Origin: Elephas maximus indicus
Taxonomy: Eukaryota > Chordata > Mammalia > Proboscidea > Elephantidae
NCBI RefSeq assembly: GCF_024166365.1
Contig: NC_064827.1
Coordinates: 76,649,635-76,713,634 of the forward strand
Reading direction: 5' to 3'
DNA length: 64,000 nt
The position numbers and the translations under genes are program-made. How positions within the stretch are numbered: position 1 is the stretch's first letter; each line of letters begins with the position of its first letter. Below the pieces are notes generated by a model. The model did not search any database. It saw only the letters and a program-made list of their open reading frames with translations, and had not been told where the DNA came from. Below are positions 12,201 through 22,856 of this stretch, in pieces.

Positions 12201-13859
12201 CTAAGGAATCCTCAAATAAACTACTGAAACTAATAGAAGAGTTCAGCAGAGTATCAGGATACGAGATAAACATAAAAAAATCAGTTGGATTTCTCTACAA
12301 CAAAAAGAACATCAAAGAGGAAATCACCAAATCAATGCTATTTACAGTAGCCCCCAAGGAGATAAAATACTTAGGAATAAATCTTACCAGAGATGTAAAA
12401 GACTTATACAAAAAAAACTACAGCACACTTCTGCAAGAAACCGAAAGAGACTTACAGTAAGTGGAAAAACATTCTTTGCTCATGGATAGGAAGACTTAAC
12501 CTTATAAAAACGTCTATTCTACCAAAAGTGATCTATACATTTAATGCAATTCTGACGCAAATCCCAACAACATTCTTTAATGAGATGGAGAAACAACTCA
12601 CCAACTTCATATGGAAGGGAAAGAGGCCCTGGATAAATAAGGCCTTACTGAAAAAGAAGAACAAAGTGGGAGGCCTTACTTTACCTGATTTTATAACTTA
12701 TTATACCGCCACAGTAGTCAAAACAGCCTAGTAGCGGTACGACAATGGATACATAGATCAATGGAACAGAATTGAGAATCCAGACATAAATCCATCCACA
12801 TATAAGCAGTTGATATTTGACAAAGGCCCTGAAACAGTTAAATGGGGAAAAAACAGTCTTTTTAACAAATGGTGCTGGCATAACTGGATATCCATCTGAG
12901 AAAAAATGAAACAAGGCCCATACCTCACTCCATGCATAAAAAAGAGCTCCAAATGGATCAAAGACCTAAATATAAAATCTAAAACAATAAAGATCATGGA
13001 AGAAAAAATAGGGACAACGTTAGGAGCCCTTATACATAAACAGTATACAAAACATTACTAACAATGCATTAGAAAAACTAGATAACTGGGAGCTCCTAAA
13101 AATCAAACGCCTATGCTCATCCACAGACTTCACCAAAAGAGTAAAAAGCATCCTACGGATTGGGAAAAAGTTTTTAGCTATGACATTTCCTATCAGCACC
13201 TGATCTCTAAAATCTACATGATACTGCAAAAAATCAACTGTAAAAAGACAAATAATCCAATTAAATAATGGGCAAAAGATATGAATAGACACTTCACTAA
13301 AGAAGACATTCAGGTAGCTAACAGATAACGTAAAAAAATGTTCACAATCATTTGCCATTAGAGAAATGCAGATCAAAACTACAGTGAGATTTCATCCTAC
13401 TCCAGCAAGGCTGGCATTAATCCAAAAAACACAAAATAATAAATGTTGGAGAGGCTGTGGAGAGACTGGAACATTTATACACTGCTAGTGGGAATGTAAA
13501 ATGATACAACCACTTTGGAAATCAATTTGGTGCCTCCTTAAAAAGCAAGAAATAGAACTACCATACGATCCAGCAATCCCACTCCTCAGAATATATCCTA
13601 GAGAAATAAGAGCCTTTACACGAACAGATATAAGACACCCATGTTTATTGTAGCACTGTTTACAATAGCAAAAAAATGGAAGCAACCATGGTGCCCATCA
13701 ACAGATGAATGGATAAATAAATTATGGTATATTCACACAATGGAATACTACGCATCGATAAAGAACAGTGGGGAATCTGTGAAACTTTTCCTAATATGGA
13801 GGAACCTGGAAGGCATTATGCTGAGTGAAATTAGTTGCAAAAGGACAAATATTGTATAA
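9213..13859 (+). pseudogene. L1 ORF2 (endonuclease and reverse transcriptase), broken
   Basis: The frame starts MTALNSYLPIITLNVNGLNT, the N-terminus of the L1 endonuclease. Recognisable blocks continue in shifting frames: endonuclease parts to about 9.9 kb, the 'KTKSWFFEEINKIDKPLA' linker (10285 region), '[17 protein letters not shown]' of the RT palm (11470-11530), '[18 protein letters not shown]' and the catalytic VSLFADDMI (12157-12183), and the C-terminal segment ending near 13859. Many frameshifts and stops, and an 871 bp insertion between the linker and RT (10593-11463), make it nonfunctional. Confidence 0.92.
10593..11463 (+). pseudogene. Processed retrocopy of an unrecognised polyadenylated transcript
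   Basis: The insert splits L1 ORF2 and is flanked by the 18 bp duplication AAAAACTCCCAATAAAAA (10575-10592, 11464-11481). It ends with an AATAAA signal (11432-11437), 15 more bases and a poly(A) run, the hallmarks of L1-mediated mRNA retrotransposition. An earlier AATAAA lies at 11307-11312. The last 180 bases resemble an LTR-type 3' end ('acaataaaactgtaattg'). The first ATG (10619) opens a short frame MGGGGCGDPFHWLPDYPLAN that stops after about 28 codons; a second open stretch (10901-11132) contains HIVQDLTFHGDVTSMAPVYQ. I do not recognise the parent gene. It may be a lncRNA or a transcript with a retained intron, since a 'ccctctccccag|ggtg' acceptor-like site sits at 10960-10972. Confidence 0.8.
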
Positions 13860-14889
13860 GACCATTATTATAAGAACTTGAGAAATTTTTAAACTGAGAA
13901 GAAAACATTCTTTTGTGGTTATGAGAGGGGGAGGCAGGGAGGGTGGGAGAGGGGAATTCACTAATTAGACAGTAGATAAGAACTACTTTAGGTGAAGGGA
14001 AAGACAACACACAATACAGGGGAGGTCAGCCCAAAAGAACTAAACCAAAAGCAAAGAAGTTTTCTGAATAAACTGAATGCTTCCAAGGCCAGTGTAGCAG
14101 GGGCAGGGGTTTGGGGACCATCGTTTCAGGGGACATCTAAGTCAACTGGCATGATAAAATCTATTAAGAAAACATTCTGCACCCCACTTTGAAGAGTGGC
14201 GTCTGGGGTCTTAAACGCTAGCGAGTGGCCATCTAAGATGCATCAGTTGGTCTCAACCCACCTGAATCAAAGAAGAATGAAGAACACCAAGGACACAAGG
14301 TAATTACAAGCCCAACCGACAGGAAGGGCCACATGAACCAGAGACTACATCATCCTGAAACCAGAACTAGATGGTGCCTGGCTACAACCGATGACTGCCC
14401 TGACAGGAAACACAACAGAGAATCCCTGAGGGAGCAGGACAGCAGTGGGATGCAGACCCCAAATTCTCATAAAAACACCAGACTTAATGGTCTGACTGAG
14501 ACTAGAAGGACCCTAGTGGTCATGGCCCCCAGACCTCCTGTTGGCCCAGGACAGGAACCATTCCTGAAGCTAACTCTTCAGACATGGATTGGACTGGATA
14601 ATGGGTTGCAGAGGGATGCTGGTGAGGAGTGAGCTTCTTGGATCAGGTGGACACTTGAGGCTATGTTGGCATCTCCTGCCTGGAGGGGAGATGAGAGGGT
14701 AGAGGGGGTTAGAAGCTGGTGAAATAGACATGAAAAGAGAGAGTGGAGGGAGAGAGCGGGCTGTGTCATTAGGGGGAGAGTAATTGGGAGTAAGTAGCTA
14801 GGTGTATGTAAGTTTTTGTGTGAGAGACTGATTTGATTTATAAACTTTCACTTAAAACACAATGAAAAAAAAATTTTTTTTTTAAAAAG

Positions 14890-15260
14890 GGCACTATACT
14901 TAGAGTGAAAAAATGCAAAGATTCAAGTCCTAGCTTTGCCATTACTAGAAAGTCTACACCTTAAATCATCTTACTTCTCTGAGCTTCAGTTTCAGCTTTT
15001 ATAAAATGGAGACAAGGACATAAAAGCCTGTGTTATAACAACTTCAGAGCCCTGGTGGTGCAGTAGATAAAAGCTAAGGCTGCTAACCAAAAGGTAGGCA
15101 GTTCCAATGCACCAGCCACTCCTTGGAAACCCTATGGAGCAGTTCTACTCTGTTCTGTAAGGTTGCTTGAATCGGAATCAATTCAGTGGCAACAGGTGTT
15201 GTATAACAACTTCAAAGGGTAGTCATGAGGCTCAAAAAAGGTAATACATGCAATTGAGTT
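14890..15260 (+). repeat. MIR split by an AfroSINE
   Basis: 'caagtcctagctttgccatta' and 'gagcttcagtttcagctttt' are MIR landmarks left of the SINE; 'agtcatgaggctcaaaaaagg' continues it on the right. Confidence 0.65.
15047..15201 (+). repeat. AfroSINE with target-site duplication
   Basis: Flanked by a perfect 13 bp duplication TATAACAACTTCA (15034-15046, 15202-15214). Head 'gagccctggtggtgcagtag' and tail 'gaatcggaatcaattcagtg' are clear. Confidence 0.93.
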
Positions 15261-17329
15261 GTTTGTTGCCTTCGCAGATCAAGTCCACGTGGGTCATAAA
15301 GATGGCACAGGACCATGGGACGTTTTATTGTTATACACAAGGTCACCGTAAGTGGGAGCTAACTCAACATCAACCAACAACAGCAGCAGCAGATCAATTT
15401 ATAGCCTCAAAACAGCATATTGAAAACCTCTTCTTAACAGTACACAATAGGTAGTTACACTAAGTTAATTCACAAAGCACAATTAGAAATTAACAAGATG
15501 AATTTTATGATCCAGATGTGAAAATGAGTCTCACTCCTTCAGAGCCACTCCATGGAACCAGTGCTTGTTACAATACACTAACATTCTGAATGTCTTCTGC
15601 ACCTGACTGCTGGTACCTGCACCTCTTCAGAAGCATCTTGGTATTAGGTACTCAGTATTTAAATTGTTTTATTTAATCTTCGTAAGTACTGTACGAGATT
15701 GGTATTATTGCCCCCATTTTGCAGACCGTCCAGGTCACACGGCTGATAACTGACAGTCGGTATTCAAACCCAGGTGAGTCTGACTTCGAAGCCCCTTCCC
15801 TTTCACCCCTTCATACTGCTTAAAGGTTCAAGTCTGCAGCTCAGCTCAGTTTTGTTAATCTCCTTTATGTCAGCAACTGAAGTTCAGATTAAAGATGTGC
15901 TTTGTTTTAAAAAGAAAACCGTTCTTTCAAACAATTTTCTACCGATTGCTCTGCTGAAACAGTACTTACTTATAATATAGTACCTTACGATGAGCCCACA
16001 GGGAGCTAAAAAATGTTATTTTTTTCAAAGTTTTGCACATTCAGTCCATTTTGTCTCCATCAACAGTAAAAGCATATTCATATAAGTATACTCATGTACA
16101 GAATGTTATAAATCTAACACTGCATATACTGTTTTTAGGAGTAAATGCGACATAATACTCCATTTATTTCACAAGTGATTAAACCAAAACCAAACCCACT
16201 GCCGTCGAGTCAGCTCAGTGATGACTATAACTTAATTCCAGTGGTTATTCTAATAGTTTCTCGCTGTTTCCAGAATTTCTGTTTTGCTTTTTAAGTGGTA
16301 TCTTCCATTTTTCTCACTTACATTTACTTAAACCTGTTTTTTTCTCTGGGTCCAAATTTTGTGTTTTCTATATTACATCTTACATCTATTTCCCCAATAT
16401 ATCTAGATGGCTGCCATCTAGAGTTAATAAATTTTGAATGACTGCTCAGGATTTATTTTCTTCATTTTTACACTCTAGTTTTTTTTATGTTATTTCCTTA
16501 TACAATAGAGTATGAATGAAAGTAAGTATCTGGAAGTCCAATATTTCTTCAATTTTTACCTTGTGGAAGCTGTGTATTAAAATAAAAATAAATTAAACTC
16601 TTGGGCTGGAAACTCCCTGACCATGTTTCTCTCACTATGCTGGGTGTCTCCATGCCCCCTTCCAATCTTGTGTATAGTCAACAAAGCACTGTATGTATTT
16701 GCGGAACACCTGGTCCATCAAGGTCCTTTCCCAGCGGAAGTAATGAACAAAAAGCAGATGGGAGAGCTGAGTAGTGGCTTCCTACCTGCCATGAGGAAAG
16801 GAGGAACAGTATTCAAGATAGAGCCATACTTCGCCAGGGTCTGCTAGTAAGCAGTTGTGTGACTTTAGTATGTCAATTAGAATCAGAAAGCCTGGGATCC
16901 TGAAAGGGCCTCAGCAAGAGTTGAATTTAGCTCTTCGTTACTATCCAGGTGGAGGAAAAGATTCAAAGGTTTTTAAGTGAACTGACCAAAATCAAAAGGC
17001 TATGAAAGGCATAGCTGTATTCAGAGCTCAAGTCCCTCTCAGTCTAGCGCACTTTCTATTAAACTATAGTTCACCAAGCATGAATTTCTTCATCTCAGGA
17101 GGTTATGATTATCTCTCTTTACTCACTTCATGGTACTGTAAAGGAGACCAAAAAAGATTAAAAAAAAAAAAAAGGGCATCTCAACCAAACCCCACACCTC
17201 CTAAGTTAGCCTGATTATATATAATAAAAACATTCACCCTGCCACCCCTCAAAAAATTCAGTCAAGTCAATTAAAAACCTTCCACAATCTGATACTTTAC
17301 CAGTAGACCTCTGACCAATAATCACAATG
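15261..17329. other. Mostly unique sequence
   Basis: No coding exon is supported. It holds one AfroSINE tail fragment (16183-16222), A-rich runs near 17160 and common low-complexity stretches. Open frames of up to 74 codons lack domains. Confidence 0.55.
16183..16222 (-). repeat. AfroSINE tail fragment
   Basis: 'aaaccaaacccactgccgtcgagtcagctc' is only the 3' terminal part, in reverse orientation. Confidence 0.75.
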
Positions 17330-17682
17330 TGTGTAGTACCTCTCATTTTGAGTAGTGGGAACCAAAATTTCAGTGGCCAGATCTGAGTTCGCAATCAGGC
17401 AACCTAGGATTGTACATAGCCCACAAATGTGTTTTGGCCTACATAATTTTTTAGATGACAAGCTTTCTAAATCAGATAACTAAAAATCTAAATTTCCAGC
17501 ATCTCTTGAAAAAAGTCAAAAGATCCAGGGACACTGGGCCCACTTCTTCACACAGCAACAATCAGATGGAGGTGGGCAGTGACTGTCACCTTTAAACTAG
17601 TCATATGCTTTCCAATTCACCAGTCCATCCCTCCCCACTCATTGTATTTTACTATGGGCATCTGAGTTTGAGAACCCTGAGG
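17330..17682. repeat. hAT-type DNA transposon remnant
   Basis: It ends in 'tgagtttgagaaccctg', the typical hAT/MER5-like terminus. Internal phrases ('acactgggcccacttcttca', 'agcaacaatcag') recur in the related block at 33180-33430. Confidence 0.4.
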
Positions 17683-17739
17683 TAGACACTTAAAAGAAAG
17701 ACCTGAGTTCATAAATATTAGTTTACTCATTTTTGGTCC

Positions 17740-18570
17740 ATTTTTTCCGGCTCTATCATTCACTAGCTGTGAGACTCTTAGACAACTTCATTTACCTACT
17801 AAGCCTTAGGCTACTGATGTGTTAAATGGGGACACCACCTATCTCACAGGATTATAAATATTAAATGAAAATATATAAAAACATTAAACGACTGAAATAT
17901 AAGTGCCCAGTCATTTTTAGTTGAACATAGGCTGAAATGTGGTAACTTTGGAGTCACAACTTCCCAAAATTCTTGTTGTACAATAATTTGGTATCTATTG
18001 ATGCGTCCTTAACAGTAAGACCTATACATCAGTAAGGTTTATCCACAAGAATAACAGAACTTCAGCAGATCTCTCAACCCAAATGTATGTAAATCCACTG
18101 AACTGCAACAGTTTTATAAAGTCTTTAGTTAAGAGTCAACAAACAAAACAAACCCTCTAGCCGCCCCCCCAAATTAATATATTTAAATAGTGACAGATTA
18201 GTTGATGAGCTTCTTGAATGCAGAGCCCATATCCATTCATCATTATCCCTAATGCCTACAACAGTGTTGGGGACACTGAAATCACAGCTCAAGGGTCAGC
18301 TCCTGTGGAGTCTTTCCAGAGAGTCGCCATTCCCATTGCAAAAAACTATCAACATGGTGTAATACTGAAGAGTGGGGATTCCAAAGCCTACGAGATAATC
18401 CCCCCTATCTCACAGCCCCATCAGCTGTATAATCTCAAGGAAGTTATTCAACCTCTCTGTGCCTTGGTTTCCTCACCTGTAAAATTAGGATGCTAACACC
18501 ATCTTCCTATATAGGAATAAATTAGATACTACAACACAATACTGGCACATAGTAAGTGAACATTAATAAA
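17740..18570 (+). repeat. Two MIR copies with unique sequence between them
   Basis: MIR one (17745-17900): 'tcattcactagctgtgagac', 'aaatggggacaccacctatctcac'. MIR two (18400-18570): 'cctctctgtgccttggtttcctcacctgt', 'ggcacatagtaagtgaac'. The stretch 17900-18400 shows nothing recognisable. Confidence 0.7.
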
Positions 18571-18589
18571 CATCAGTGTTCCCTTCTTT

Positions 18590-18790
18590 GTGCTCCACGG
18601 TAACCTGAGGGGGGTTGTATCTTAACGTCTGTAGCACTTTACTACAGTTAACCTACACATACATCTTCCCCTAGAATGCCAGCAACCCGAACGTGGGGAC
18701 TTGCTTTTATTCTTCTTTGTATCCCCCAGATCTAGTATGTTACCTGGCACTGCTGAATAAATCATAGATACTAAAAGTATTTACTAACTG
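18590..18790 (+). repeat. L2 LINE 3' end
   Basis: 'tgccagcaacccgaacgtgggg' and 'tacctggcactgctgaataaat' follow the L2 end. Confidence 0.6.
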
Positions 18791-18875
18791 GAAAAATCAT
18801 GGACCAGAATTTACAATTAACTCTCTGGACTGGAACACAAGGGCCTCACTGGTTCAGACCCCTGCTGTCCCTCCA

Positions 18876-19058
18876 ATTTTTTCCAAGGCTGTGATCTTTA
18901 CAGGAGCAGACTGCCACACCTCTCTCCTGTGGAGCAACTGGTGGGTTAAAACCACAAACCTTACGGTTAACAGCAGAGCGCTTAACATTTTACCTTCCCG
19001 TAGAGTCTCTCTGAGTCGGATTCAACTCGACAACAATGGGTTTGGTCGGTTTTTTACC
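18876..19058. repeat. AfroSINE with inverted halves
   Basis: 18876-18991 is body and head in reverse orientation ('ttccaaggctgtgatcttta', 'gcagagcgcttaac'). 18992-19058 is the tail in forward orientation ('gagtcggattcaactcgac'). Either one copy suffered an internal inversion or two copies abut. Confidence 0.75.
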
Positions 19059-19171
19059 CTCTAAAAGAAGCAATGGCTTTACTCAGGTTGGTCTACTCCC
19101 CACTCTGAAGCCATGTCACAGGCATTACACCTTTGCATCTTACAGCTATCATTTCAGGGGACCCTTTATAC

Positions 19172-19585
19172 ACACTGGAATCCTGGTGGTATAGGGGTTA
19201 AGAGTTCAGGCTGCTAAAGATTAGACAGGCCAATAAAACAAGACTAAAGTGGCATACCAGCCCAGGGCAAGGATTAGAAGGCAGGAGGGAAAAGGAAAGC
19301 TGGTAAAATGGAACCCAAAGTTGAGAAGGGAGAGTGCTGACATGTCATGGGGTTGTTAACCAATGTCATAAAACAGTATGTTCACTGTTTAATGAGAAAC
19401 TAATTTGTTCTATAAACCTTTACCTAAAGTACAATAAAATAAGTATGTCAAAAAAGCTCAGGCTGCTAACCAAAAGGTCAACAGTTGAATCTAGCCACTT
19501 CTTGGAATCTTATGGGGCATTTCTACTCTGTCCTATAGGGTCACTATGAGTCAGAATCGACTCAACGGCAACAGGTTTTTCTACA
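19172..19585 (+). repeat. AfroSINE split by an L1 fragment
   Basis: The head (19172-19217) and the remainder (19470-19585, ending 'gagtcagaatcgactcaacg') are one SINE separated by an L1 3' end at 19218-19457. Confidence 0.9.
19218..19457 (+). mobile_element. L1 3' end inserted in an AfroSINE
   Basis: 'ataccagcccagggcaagg' to 'acctaaagtacaataaaat' is the same L1 3' UTR as at 1451-1675. The SINE bases TCAGGCTGCTAA are duplicated at 19206-19217 and 19458-19469. Confidence 0.9.
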
Positions 19586-20089
19586 CATTAGCTGATTAGA
19601 TATTCACAACACCCCATGAGATCAATATAATTCCAAACACTCTATAGTTGAGAAAAATGATATGGGGAGTTAAAAAATTTGTCAAAGTTCACATATCTAG
19701 TAAGAATAGGGGTCAGGAATTAAATACAGTCCATGGAATGTCTTCTCAGGTCATATTCAAAAATTAAGCTAACCCATCTACCATCTCCTACCTTTGAAAG
19801 ATCACCATCTTCTCTATTCGTTTAAAGAACTTTCTGTATCATTCATTTTGACACTCATATTTTTTTCTCTTGTAGAGTTATTTCATTATGTACCTGTACA
19901 AAGAGAGCTCTGGCGTGAGAAAGAAGGCAAAGCATGTAATGGAAAAATCACAGATCTAGGCATCAGATGAACCCAGGTATGAATTCTGGCTCTGTCACGT
20001 GGCAGCTGTGTAATTTACCCTGCGTCTTCCTAATCTGTCAATTGACGTTTAACTGTAACATGATTAAACAAGAGAAACTTATGTACAAT
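19586..20089 (+). repeat. Unique sequence with a MIR (about 19900-20060)
   Basis: 'gcatcagatgaacccaggtatgaattctggctctgtcac' is MIR core. The rest shows nothing recognised. Confidence 0.6.
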
Positions 20090-20272
20090 ACCAAAACCAA
20101 ACCAAACCTACTGCCATCAAGTTGATTCCAACTCATGACCCTATAGGACAGGGTAGAACTGCCCCACAGGGTTTCCAAGGCTGTAAATTTTTACGGAAGC
20201 AGACTGATACATCTTTCTCCCTTTCAGTTACCAGCTGAGCACTTTAGCTACTGCACCACCAGGGTTCCTTTA
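20090..20272 (-). repeat. AfroSINE
   Basis: 'actgccatcaagttgattcc', 'gtagaactgccccacagggt' and 'ctactgcaccaccagggttc' appear in reverse layout. Confidence 0.92.
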
Positions 20273-20329
20273 TATAATACCCAGTACATGGTAAATACTC
20301 AATAAAGCTTCGTTTATCCCATACTATAA

Positions 20330-20565
20330 AGCATTCCCTGACCATAACCCCTCAAAAGAGATAATGACCCCCTCCTTCTGTGCCACCACTGTATCACAAA
20401 TTTAACTCTCACACAGTACTTATCACTGTGTTGGAATTATTGATTTCTTTAAGTTGAGCTCCTTGAGGGCAAAGAATGAGTCTTATTTATCTCCACATTT
20501 CCCATGTCTAGCATGGTGCCTAGTATATATCCACACTCAATAAATGCTTGCTAAGTGAAATAATT
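20330..20565 (+). repeat. L2 LINE 3' end
   Basis: 'agttgagctccttgagggcaaag' and 'actcaataaatgcttgctaag' are typical L2 end phrases. Confidence 0.75.
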
Positions 20566-20811
20566 GTAGACATAATAATGAGTGTTTATAGGAGTCTAGA
20601 GAAAAAATCAGTTCTACCTGAAGCTGTCCCAGAATGGCTGAGGTAGGCCAACTTCAGCTAGACTGTGGGTAGCATCTCAACAGGTAGAACTAGAACAAGA
20701 CAAACCTTCTAGGCAGAGAAAATGTCCCACAAAAAGCAACACAGGAAGAACAAAACGGATTTGAGATCCTACTTGTCTAGGGTAATAGATCAGGGTGGAG
20801 TACTTAAAGAA

Positions 20812-20981
20812 ATCCAAACCAAAAACCCACTGCCATCGAACCCCGTAAGGTTTCGGAGGCTGTAAATCTCTACGGAAGCAAACTGCTACATCCTTCTCCC
20901 ATCGAGCCGCTGGCTGTTTTGAACTGCCAACCTTTGGGTTGGCAGTCGATCGCTTTAACCACTGTGCCACCACGGCTCCTT
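20812..20981 (-). repeat. AfroSINE
   Basis: 'cccactgccatcgaacc' (tail), 'gctgtaaatctctacggaag' and 'ccactgtgccaccacggctcct' (head) are present. Part of the tail is deleted. Confidence 0.9.
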
Positions 20982-21879
20982 AAAAATACGAAGTCTTCAC
21001 AAATGTGTGTCAAGCGTAGCTGAAAAGGTAGCTACAAGTTAGACCAGGTGTGAAGGAACGTGAGCATACTGGCATACACAGTAGCTAAAGGTAGGTATGA
21101 GGGCAAAGCTGAATGGGAAAGGGGCCGCATAGGTCCCAGCAAGCCTGCAGTTGTGTAAACTGAAAGAGATGAAAAACATTATAAATGCTTCATCAAGAAC
21201 TCTTTCAGCAAAACATCTAGTGAGCATCTTCATAGGCTCTGAAAAATAAAATACGGTGCCTTGTTTCCTGCTCTAGTGGGTTTTAACATTAGAGATTCTC
21301 CCCAACTGTATCAAAAATGGAATGTTTTGTTTTTTTTAAACTGATGTGTGTAGTCACGTGTCTCCCTGTTTGACTCTGTGCACACCTGGGATGTTTTGGA
21401 CTTTGCTGATTTTGGTTTAAAACAACACGGTGCTTTGTACTGGACCAGGTACACGATAAGCTTCAAAAACTACTTGCATTCATTCAGTATGAGATTTTAA
21501 TCAGTTTCTGAACCAACTTTTGGGTCTCCAGCTGAAGTAAAATTCTTGTCTAAGCTACAATCATTTTTTGTTTGTTTGTTTTTTAAGCCTTAAACAGATC
21601 TAGGAGCCTCCTTACCATTGCCATAAATGAAAAATTGAACAAAAGTTTTAGCAGCATTCTTACTGGAAAAAACGGTTCGTGAGTCTCCCGGGCTCTTTGG
21701 AAGAACGAGGGAGAAGATGCGTTAATAAACAAGAACCACCCAGGCAACGCTTTTAAAACTTAATTTTCCGATTATGAAGATCAAGGTACCTAGGTGCTGC
21801 CGAGTAGAGGGCCAGAAACTACTGGATAATTGGCATACCCCCACCACCACCACCACCAGGTCCACTAGCCTCTCCTCCC
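20982..21879. other. Unique sequence next to the MAPKAP1-side CpG island
   Basis: No repeat or exon is recognised. It includes a CACGTG E-box near 21356 and a (CAC)n run at 21840-21858. If the MAPKAP1 assignment is right, this is the start of its first intron. Confidence 0.5.
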
Positions 21880-22480
21880 CCAAATCACACACACAGCTGT
21901 CAGGCTCACGGCAGCCTCCAGCTCTGGAAAAAGCCAGGAAACCGGTACTGTCCGGCGACATGAGCACCGGCCTGATGGGCTGCCCCCCGTGCAGAGCTGA
22001 GCGCGGAGTGAAGGGAGGCACCAGGCCCCGGAGGTGGGCTGGGAGGCGAGCGAGTGAGCCAGCTGCTGAGGCAACCTTTACCTGAAGCTGCTTCCAAACT
22101 GCGGGCCGGGCCGGCCCCGGGACACGTTGCTGAGAGAGGGCCCAGCTCCCCCGCGCCTCCCGGCCCCTGCCCCAAGTTCCGAACTCTTGGAATCCTCGGA
22201 GACTGGCGCTCCTCCCGGACCGCTCAGCTGCCACTTCCCAGGCTCGCCCTCATTCCCCCGCTGGTCGCCGCCGCCGGCTCGCCGAGCAGCACCCCTGTTG
22301 CCCCGAACCGCGCCACGACCCGGAACCACACCCAGGCTCACCGGAAGTCCCCCGCCGGGAAGGCGCTGCCGGCTGGGAATGGAGTGCGCAAGCCCCAGAG
22401 CCGAGAGCTAGGAACGGCGCCCCCCGGGAGGCGGAGCCAGGCGAGAGGGTGTGCGCGTGCGCGTCGCTTCTTCGGCTGGG
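21880..22480 (-). promoter_or_regulatory. MAPKAP1: CpG island promoter, probably of MAPKAP1 (SIN1)
   Basis: An isolated CpG-rich block stands in otherwise AT-rich repeat DNA. It contains an ETS-type site (ccggaagt, 22341-22348) and an NRF1-like GCGCGTGCGC (22453-22462), a combination typical of TATA-less housekeeping promoters. It lies 32 kb from the PBX3 start codon. In mammals the gene upstream of PBX3 is MAPKAP1, divergently oriented and roughly 40 kb away; it encodes the mTORC2 subunit SIN1. The symbol rests on that synteny and not on coding sequence, because MAPKAP1 exon 1 is untranslated. A long noncoding RNA promoter is the alternative. Confidence 0.6.
22082..22420 (-). other. MAPKAP1: Probable untranslated first exon of MAPKAP1
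   Basis: On the - strand the sequence reads gcagcttcag|gtaaagg, an excellent splice donor, with the last exonic base at 22082 and intronic GT at 22081-22080. The right-hand limit is a guess set by the ETS/NRF1 motif cluster. A second possible donor (cttccg|gtgagc) lies at 22340-22339 and could serve a start further upstream. Frames open on both strands across this block are GC-driven. No MAPKAP1 coding sequence is in the window; its first coding exon would lie beyond the left edge. Confidence 0.45.
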
Positions 22481-22639
22481 GAGAATAGACTGTAAGAGAG
22501 TGGGGGGTCGGTTTGGAGTTTTGGGAGGCTCCGTCAGCGTCCGGACTTACTTTCAACTTAAATCAACCTTAGCATCCCCCTTCAAATATCCTCCTTCCTC
22601 CCTTCTTCCACAGAGGAGAGCCCTGAAGTTATCCACAAA

Positions 22640-22856
22640 TGTATCAGTGATGAGGCAGTTTAGCGTCTGGATCAAAAAGACCGGGGTTCAAATGCCAGTT
22701 TACTGGATGTCCTAGGACAAGACACCTACCCTCCCTGAGCCGCGGTTTTCCCATCTATAACTGGTTCCAACTAAAGAGAATTGGTGTGAGAATTGGAGAG
22801 GATCAGGCCTAAAAACACTCACCACAGTACCTGACGCATAATAAATGTTCAGTAAA
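22640..22856 (+). repeat. MIR
   Basis: 'accggggttcaaatgccag', 'ccctccctgagccgcggttttcccatctat' and 'cctgacgcataataaatg' are consistent with a full MIR. Confidence 0.75.

Larger units (their letters stand above)
6420..14883 (+). mobile_element. Near full-length, inactive L1 retrotransposon
   Basis: Order: 5' UTR opening 'gaggcggagccaagactgcag' (6420), ORF1 (7682-8751), inter-ORF region with an A21 run (8840-8860), ORF2 (9213-13859), 3' UTR with the lineage-specific 'cactttgaagagtggcgtct' segment, and a terminal A9 at 14865-14873 followed by T10. After removing an 871 bp and a 47 bp later insertion the element is about 7.5 kb. Both frames carry many stops and frameshifts, so it cannot be autonomous. 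A clean target-site duplication was not found. Confidence 0.93.

Noticed and set aside
14865..14888. A clean target-site duplication for the full-length L1
   Set aside because: Upstream 'aaaagcccaatatttac' and downstream 'aaaaagggcactatac' are only loosely similar, too weak to claim.
21722..22488. Open frames of up to 170 codons on both strands in the 22 kb CpG island
   Set aside because: Several frames are open simultaneously on both strands, with proline/arginine/glycine-rich products and no recognisable protein.
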